A stretch of 7,730 bases of DNA from assembly GCA_021790495.1 (NCBI GenBank), contig JAJYGZ010000170.1, positions 1,208 through 8,937 of the forward strand, read 5' to 3'. Origin of the DNA: Actinomycetes bacterium. Lineage in GTDB: Bacteria; Actinomycetota; Acidimicrobiia; Acidimicrobiales; Acidimicrobiaceae. The position numbers were made by a program, and so were the translations under genes. The notes under the pieces were generated by a model that searched no databases, was not told the origin of the DNA, and saw only the letters and a program-made list of their open reading frames with translations. This document shows positions 6,185 through 7,730 of the stretch, piece by piece. The number at the start of each line of letters is the position of its first letter. Positions within the stretch are counted from its first letter, which is position 1.

Positions 6185-7630
6185 CTAACAGGCGAAGTCC
6201 GAGTCGACGGTCGTGGTACCTACGGTCGTCGCCACGGTGATCCAAGGTCCCTGGATGAGCCACGGCGTCCCGCCCCCAAACCAGGTAGTCGGATCCGCGC
6301 ACCAAGCCGCCGCCTGAGTCGCCGAAGCCGCCCCTGCGATCCATATCGGAAGTCCCGGTGAAAAACTTGGGCCAACGATCTCGCCAAATTGCAGGGAGGT
6401 CGAATAGATGCCGGCCTGGTCGCCAAGGAGATGAAACTCGTCCAATGCTCCGAGAATCACATTCGAGTTGGCCACCAAATCGGGACTCCATAACGCGTCA
6501 CCCTTTGAGGGAGAACCGACCTCGATATCGAGCCACCACAGCTGCGAAGAAGCCCCCTGAGAAGTGGCGTAGTCAACAGCTTGAGCCGCGAGGTTATATC
6601 CCCAGTTATACGCCTGGCAATCGACTGCATTAGCACTGGTCGATGAAGCGCAGCTTGCCTTTGGCCCGTTGAAAAGCATCGGATCGTTGGTAGACGCCGC
6701 GGGTGCGGACCAAAGGACCGCATAGAGAGACGGGTGCGCACCGCTAAAGACCGCTTGCGCAAGTTGCGTCTTGAGACACGTGTTGGTTCCAAAGGTGTCG
6801 GCAAAGGTTCCTCCGAGGTAGCCATTCATGCTGGTCTCATAGGTCGTGCCGACCACCGCAACTCCGTTGTTCGGCGGGAAAGAGAGCAAAGAAGACGATG
6901 TCCCGGTATATAGCGGCGTGCACTGGGGCCATGAGATATCCGAGCCATACTGTCCAGTTCCGTAAGGATCGAGGGCCGGTACGTCCGCCACCGCAACCAC
7001 CGGCTTATTGAGGGTGGTGCCACCCATCGAGCCTAAGAAGGGAGCGTTGAAACTAAAGATCCCACCATCCGAAGCCACCAGCCAGTAGCCGCCTGTGGAA
7101 GGATCAGCCGCCATTCCGACCACCGGCTTATTGAGGGTGGTGCCACCCATCGAGCCGTAGAAGTTTGCGTTTCCGAAAGTGAAGACTCCGCCGTCGGAGG
7201 CGACCAGCCAATAACCCTTGCCGTCGGGCGTGGCGGCCATTCCCACCACCGGCTTGTTGAGGGTCAAATTGCCAGTGGACCCATAGAAAGTCGCGTCCCC
7301 GAAGCTGAAGATACCGCCGTCGGAGGCGACCAGCCAATAACCCTTGCCGTCGGGCGTGGCGGCCATTCCCACCACCGGCTTGTTGAGGGTGATGCCGCCC
7401 ATCGAGCCGTAGAAGTTTGCGTTTCCGAAAGTGAAGACTCCGCCGTCGGAGGCGACCATGTCATAGGCCCACGCCCCGGGACTCGACGCATTCTGCGAGG
7501 TGGAGGCGGTCGAAACCGAACTCGCCGATAGCGACGAGACCAAGGTGCCGCTTGGCGCCTGCGCGGCGCCCGCGAATGCAAAGATCGACAGCAATGGCAC
7601 GATTACACGGCTAAATAAGCGAAACTTCAT
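6185..7630 (-). CDS. Secreted protein with four 42-residue repeats and a GH25-like glycoside hydrolase domain
   Basis: The protein is 481 residues from ATG 7630-7628, which has AGGAAG (7640-7635) at ideal spacing. A 27-codon in-frame extension from TTG 7711 lacks such support and would bury the signal peptide. Residues 1-25 form a signal peptide (KFR, hydrophobic core, AQA then PSG). A Ser/Thr/Ala linker (about 28-55) leads to four tandem repeats beginning VASDGG at residues 59, 101, 143 and 185. The C-terminal domain (about 228-481) opens with YGSDISWPQC and contains LWWLDIE (364-370), AGIYS (406-410) and LPIWIAG (427-433). This resembles GH25 and DUF1906 lysozyme-like TIM barrels, with D231 and D368-x-E370 in the expected catalytic places. 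Six cysteines (237, 285, 327, 338, 444, 481) could form three disulfides outside the cell. There is no cell-wall anchor or membrane tail. It may act on peptidoglycan or another surface glycan. Activity is inferred from motifs only. Confidence 0.8.
   Translation of the reverse strand: MKFRLFSRVIVPLLSIFAFAGAAQAPSGTLVSSLSASSVSTASTSQNASSPGAWAYDMVASDGGVFTFGNANFYGSMGGITLNKPVVGMAATPDGKGYWLVASDGGIFSFGDATFYGSTGNLTLNKPVVGMAATPDGKGYWLVASDGGVFTFGNANFYGSMGGTTLNKPVVGMAADPSTGGYWLVASDGGIFSFNAPFLGSMGGTTLNKPVVAVADVPALDPYGTGQYGSDISWPQCTPLYTGTSSSLLSFPPNNGVAVVGTTYETSMNGYLGGTFADTFGTNTCLKTQLAQAVFSGAHPSLYAVLWSAPAASTNDPMLFNGPKASCASSTSANAVDCQAYNWGYNLAAQAVDYATSQGASSQLWWLDIEVGSPSKGDALWSPDLVANSNVILGALDEFHLLGDQAGIYSTSLQFGEIVGPSFSPGLPIWIAGAASATQAAAWCADPTTWFGGGTPWLIQGPWITVATTVGTTTVDSDFAC
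6953..7456 (-). repeat. Four in-frame tandem repeats of about 126 bp inside the secreted-protein gene
   Basis: Units start at 7456, 7330, 7204 and 7078 (reading leftwards). The consensus is VASDGG-[VI]-F-[TS]-F, then an FYGS-type turn, LNKPVVGMA, and GYWL at the end. Seventy-seven bases are identical between 7188-7264 and 7314-7390 (offset 126). Sixty-one are identical between 7146-7206 and 7398-7458 (offset 252). Thirty-eight are identical between 6996-7033 and 7119-7156 (offset 123, because unit four has lost one codon). Unit four is otherwise the most diverged and lacks the GYWL end. Confidence 0.95.
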
Positions 7631-7634
7631 TCGG

Positions 7635-7640
7635 CTTCCT
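7635..7640 (-). promoter_or_regulatory. Shine-Dalgarno of the secreted GH25-like protein
   Basis: AGGAAG on the minus strand ends 4 nt before ATG 7630-7628. It is the strongest ribosome site in the window and fixes the start directly before the signal peptide. Confidence 0.8.
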
Positions 7641-7730
7641 AGCTTTGGCGAAACGAGCGACGACAAAGCCCGGTAGAAGACTTTCGCGCAACTCAACTTA
7701 CGGTACACCAAAGACGACGAGTCGGCTCGG
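7641..7730 (-). other. Upstream region of the secreted-protein gene
   Basis: This stretch holds the upstream leader of the minus-strand gene and reaches the window edge. No convincing -35/-10 pair is visible. TTGAGT (minus strand, about 7698-7693) is a possible -35 but has no matching -10. No gene is supported here. Confidence 0.4.

Noticed and set aside
6953..7456. Regularly spaced repeats as a CRISPR array
   Set aside because: The repeats are in-frame coding units of 126 bp within one open frame, not short repeats with unrelated spacers.
7631..7711. 27-residue extension of the secreted protein from TTG 7711
   Set aside because: It would place the signal peptide internally. The ATG at 7630 has a strong AGGAAG at proper spacing.

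Overview
The window looks like chromosomal or integrated-element DNA from a moderately GC-rich actinobacterium. An acid- or iron-habitat member of class Acidimicrobiia is my best guess, but that is inference. Three things point there: a type IV secretion cassette of the actinobacterial DUF6112 / TrbL-like / SCO6880 / ATPase kind, a RegX3-like response regulator, and a secreted protein built of 'VASDGG..F.FG' repeats, a style I associate with Acidimicrobiia.

Left half (1-3758, all minus strand, transcribed leftwards): four tightly packed genes of a conjugation-type type IV secretion system. In transcription order they are a small DUF6112-like membrane protein (3758-3444), a VirB6/TrbL-like polytopic channel protein (3422-2391), an SCO6880-family protein with two membrane segments (2398-938), and a VirB4-type ATPase module (941 to beyond the left edge). 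The last two junctions are 8-bp and 4-bp overlaps, which indicates translational coupling. The ATPase has no stop codon inside the window, so it is a partial gene. The long plus-strand open frames across this half are shadows.

Centre (3759-3947): a 189-bp divergent intergenic region with an AT-rich patch (about 31% GC by hand count) and a GC-rich hairpin. It probably holds the start signals for both directions.

Right of centre (3948-6144, plus strand): a three-gene operon of a SenX3/PhoR-type histidine kinase without any membrane segment, a RegX3/PhoB-type response regulator (4-bp overlap) and a Fur-family metalloregulator (5-bp gap). All three appear to start at GTG or TTG. The arrangement suggests that a phosphate-type two-component system and metal-dependent repression are co-expressed.

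Right end (6185-7630, minus strand, convergent with the Fur gene): an exported 481-residue protein. It has a signal peptide, four 42-residue tandem repeats and a C-terminal domain resembling GH25-like lysozyme folds, including a D-x-E motif. Forty bases holding two short hairpins separate it from the Fur gene. The last 100 bases are its upstream region. I saw no tRNA, rRNA, CRISPR array, insertion sequence or attachment site.
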